DNA of 64,000 bases, from positions 78,619-142,618 of the forward strand of contig NZ_QVLR01000028.1 in the NCBI RefSeq assembly GCF_014822185.1, read 5' to 3'. Shown piece by piece: positions 63,876 to 64,000 of this stretch. The DNA is from Azoarcus sp. Aa7 (lineage in GTDB: Bacteria; Pseudomonadota; Gammaproteobacteria; Burkholderiales; Rhodocyclaceae). A program made the position numbers and the translations under genes. A model generated the notes under the pieces. The model was given only the letters and a program-made list of their open reading frames with translations. It was not told the origin of the DNA and ran no database searches. The first letter of the stretch is position 1. Every line of letters starts with the position of its first letter.

Positions 63876-64000
63876 ATCGGGATAGGGGCGGTCAGGTCAC
63901 CTGACCGTTCCCCTCCCACACCACCCGGCATGCGGGTCCGCACCGGGCGGTTCGAGCAGTTGAGGTCATGAGAGCCGAGGTACGCCGAGTCGGTCGAAGT
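63876..64000 (-). mobile_element. 3' end of a group II intron (domains V and VI), truncated by the window edge
   Basis: Read on the minus strand, the last 125 bases contain the tail pattern of a bacterial group II intron: a reading-frame end, then a domain-V-like hairpin at 63920-63954 (stem with ACC, CCCGG and TGCG closed by loop GACC), a GTGGTGTGGGAGGGG stretch, a domain-VI-like hairpin (CGGTCAGGT pairing with ACCTGACCG, 63889-63907), and an ending CCCCTATCCCGAT. The exact 3' boundary near 63876 is uncertain. It is inserted about 27 bases after argH. The 5' half and the maturase gene lie beyond the window. Confidence 0.6.
63966..64000 (-). CDS. ltrA: C-terminal end of a probable group II intron reverse transcriptase/maturase
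   Basis: Only the last ten full codons and a TGA stop are present, reading FDRLGVPRLS. The position, ending about 12 bases before the domain-V-like hairpin, is where intron-encoded maturase genes normally stop. The fragment is too short to identify by itself; the call depends on the intron structure next to it. Confidence 0.4.
   Translation of the reverse strand, partial: FDRLGVPRLS

Overview
The window is 64 kb of dense, GC-rich proteobacterial chromosome. Gene order and protein types (dusB-fis, lptD-surA-pdxA-rsmA, hemC-hemD-hemX-hemY near argH/algR, a BluB-type dimethylbenzimidazole synthase, amgK-murU, DUF3422, DUF2189 and DUF3617 proteins) point to a betaproteobacterium, most likely Rhodocyclales (Azoarcus/Aromatoleum/Thauera group). 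This placement is inferred from recognition, not from a search. Almost everything is core metabolism. There are no tRNA or rRNA genes, CRISPR arrays or prophage. Mobile or repeat DNA is limited to one roughly 100-bp inverted-repeat element and what looks like the 3' end of a group II intron at the right edge.

Layout. 1-7.6 kb: end of moeA, rpiA and phoU (+), then the leftward groups rsmE-pap (polyphosphate:AMP phosphotransferase) and argA-diguanylate cyclase-yggX. 7.7-19.4 kb: an inositol-monophosphatase-type enzyme, then a central carbon block in Calvin-cycle style: phosphoribulokinase, transketolase, GAPDH, phosphoglycerate kinase, pyruvate kinase, BluB and Calvin-type class II aldolase. 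It is interrupted by a leftward pair, a Cys-tailed small protein and a tandem-Cache exported protein. 19.4-26.2 kb: a hypothetical protein, two large c-di-GMP enzymes with periplasmic CxxCH heme-binding motifs, a glutathione-peroxidase-like protein and a membrane methyltransferase-like protein. 26.3-35.8 kb: OmpA-like lipoprotein, DUF3422, purC, DUF2189, oligopeptidase A, DUF3617, exonuclease III, and a Crp/Fnr regulator followed by a perfect palindrome and a DUF2892 protein. 35.9-41.6 kb: rsmA-pdxA-surA-lptD (leftward). 41.7-53 kb: amgK-murU, pepP-ubiH, a third CxxCH diguanylate cyclase, dusB-fis, purH-purD-hemF. 53-57.2 kb: hemC-D-X-Y (leftward). 57.4-64 kb: ppc, a UDP-sugar dehydrogenase, an AlgR-type regulator without its usual kinase gene, argH, and the group II intron tail.

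How the parts relate. The carbon block could serve the Calvin cycle, but no Rubisco gene is in view. Its GAPDH lacks the residues that select NAD and carries ones expected to accept NADP(H). The three CxxCH c-di-GMP proteins share one architecture (one membrane helix, a periplasmic region ending in CxxCH, a second helix, then cytoplasmic signalling domains). They look like a family of periplasmic redox, heme or gas sensors feeding c-di-GMP. The heme genes hemC/D/X/Y and hemF make the cofactor such sensors need. The amgK-murU pair marks the cell-wall recycling route that bypasses de novo UDP-MurNAc synthesis.
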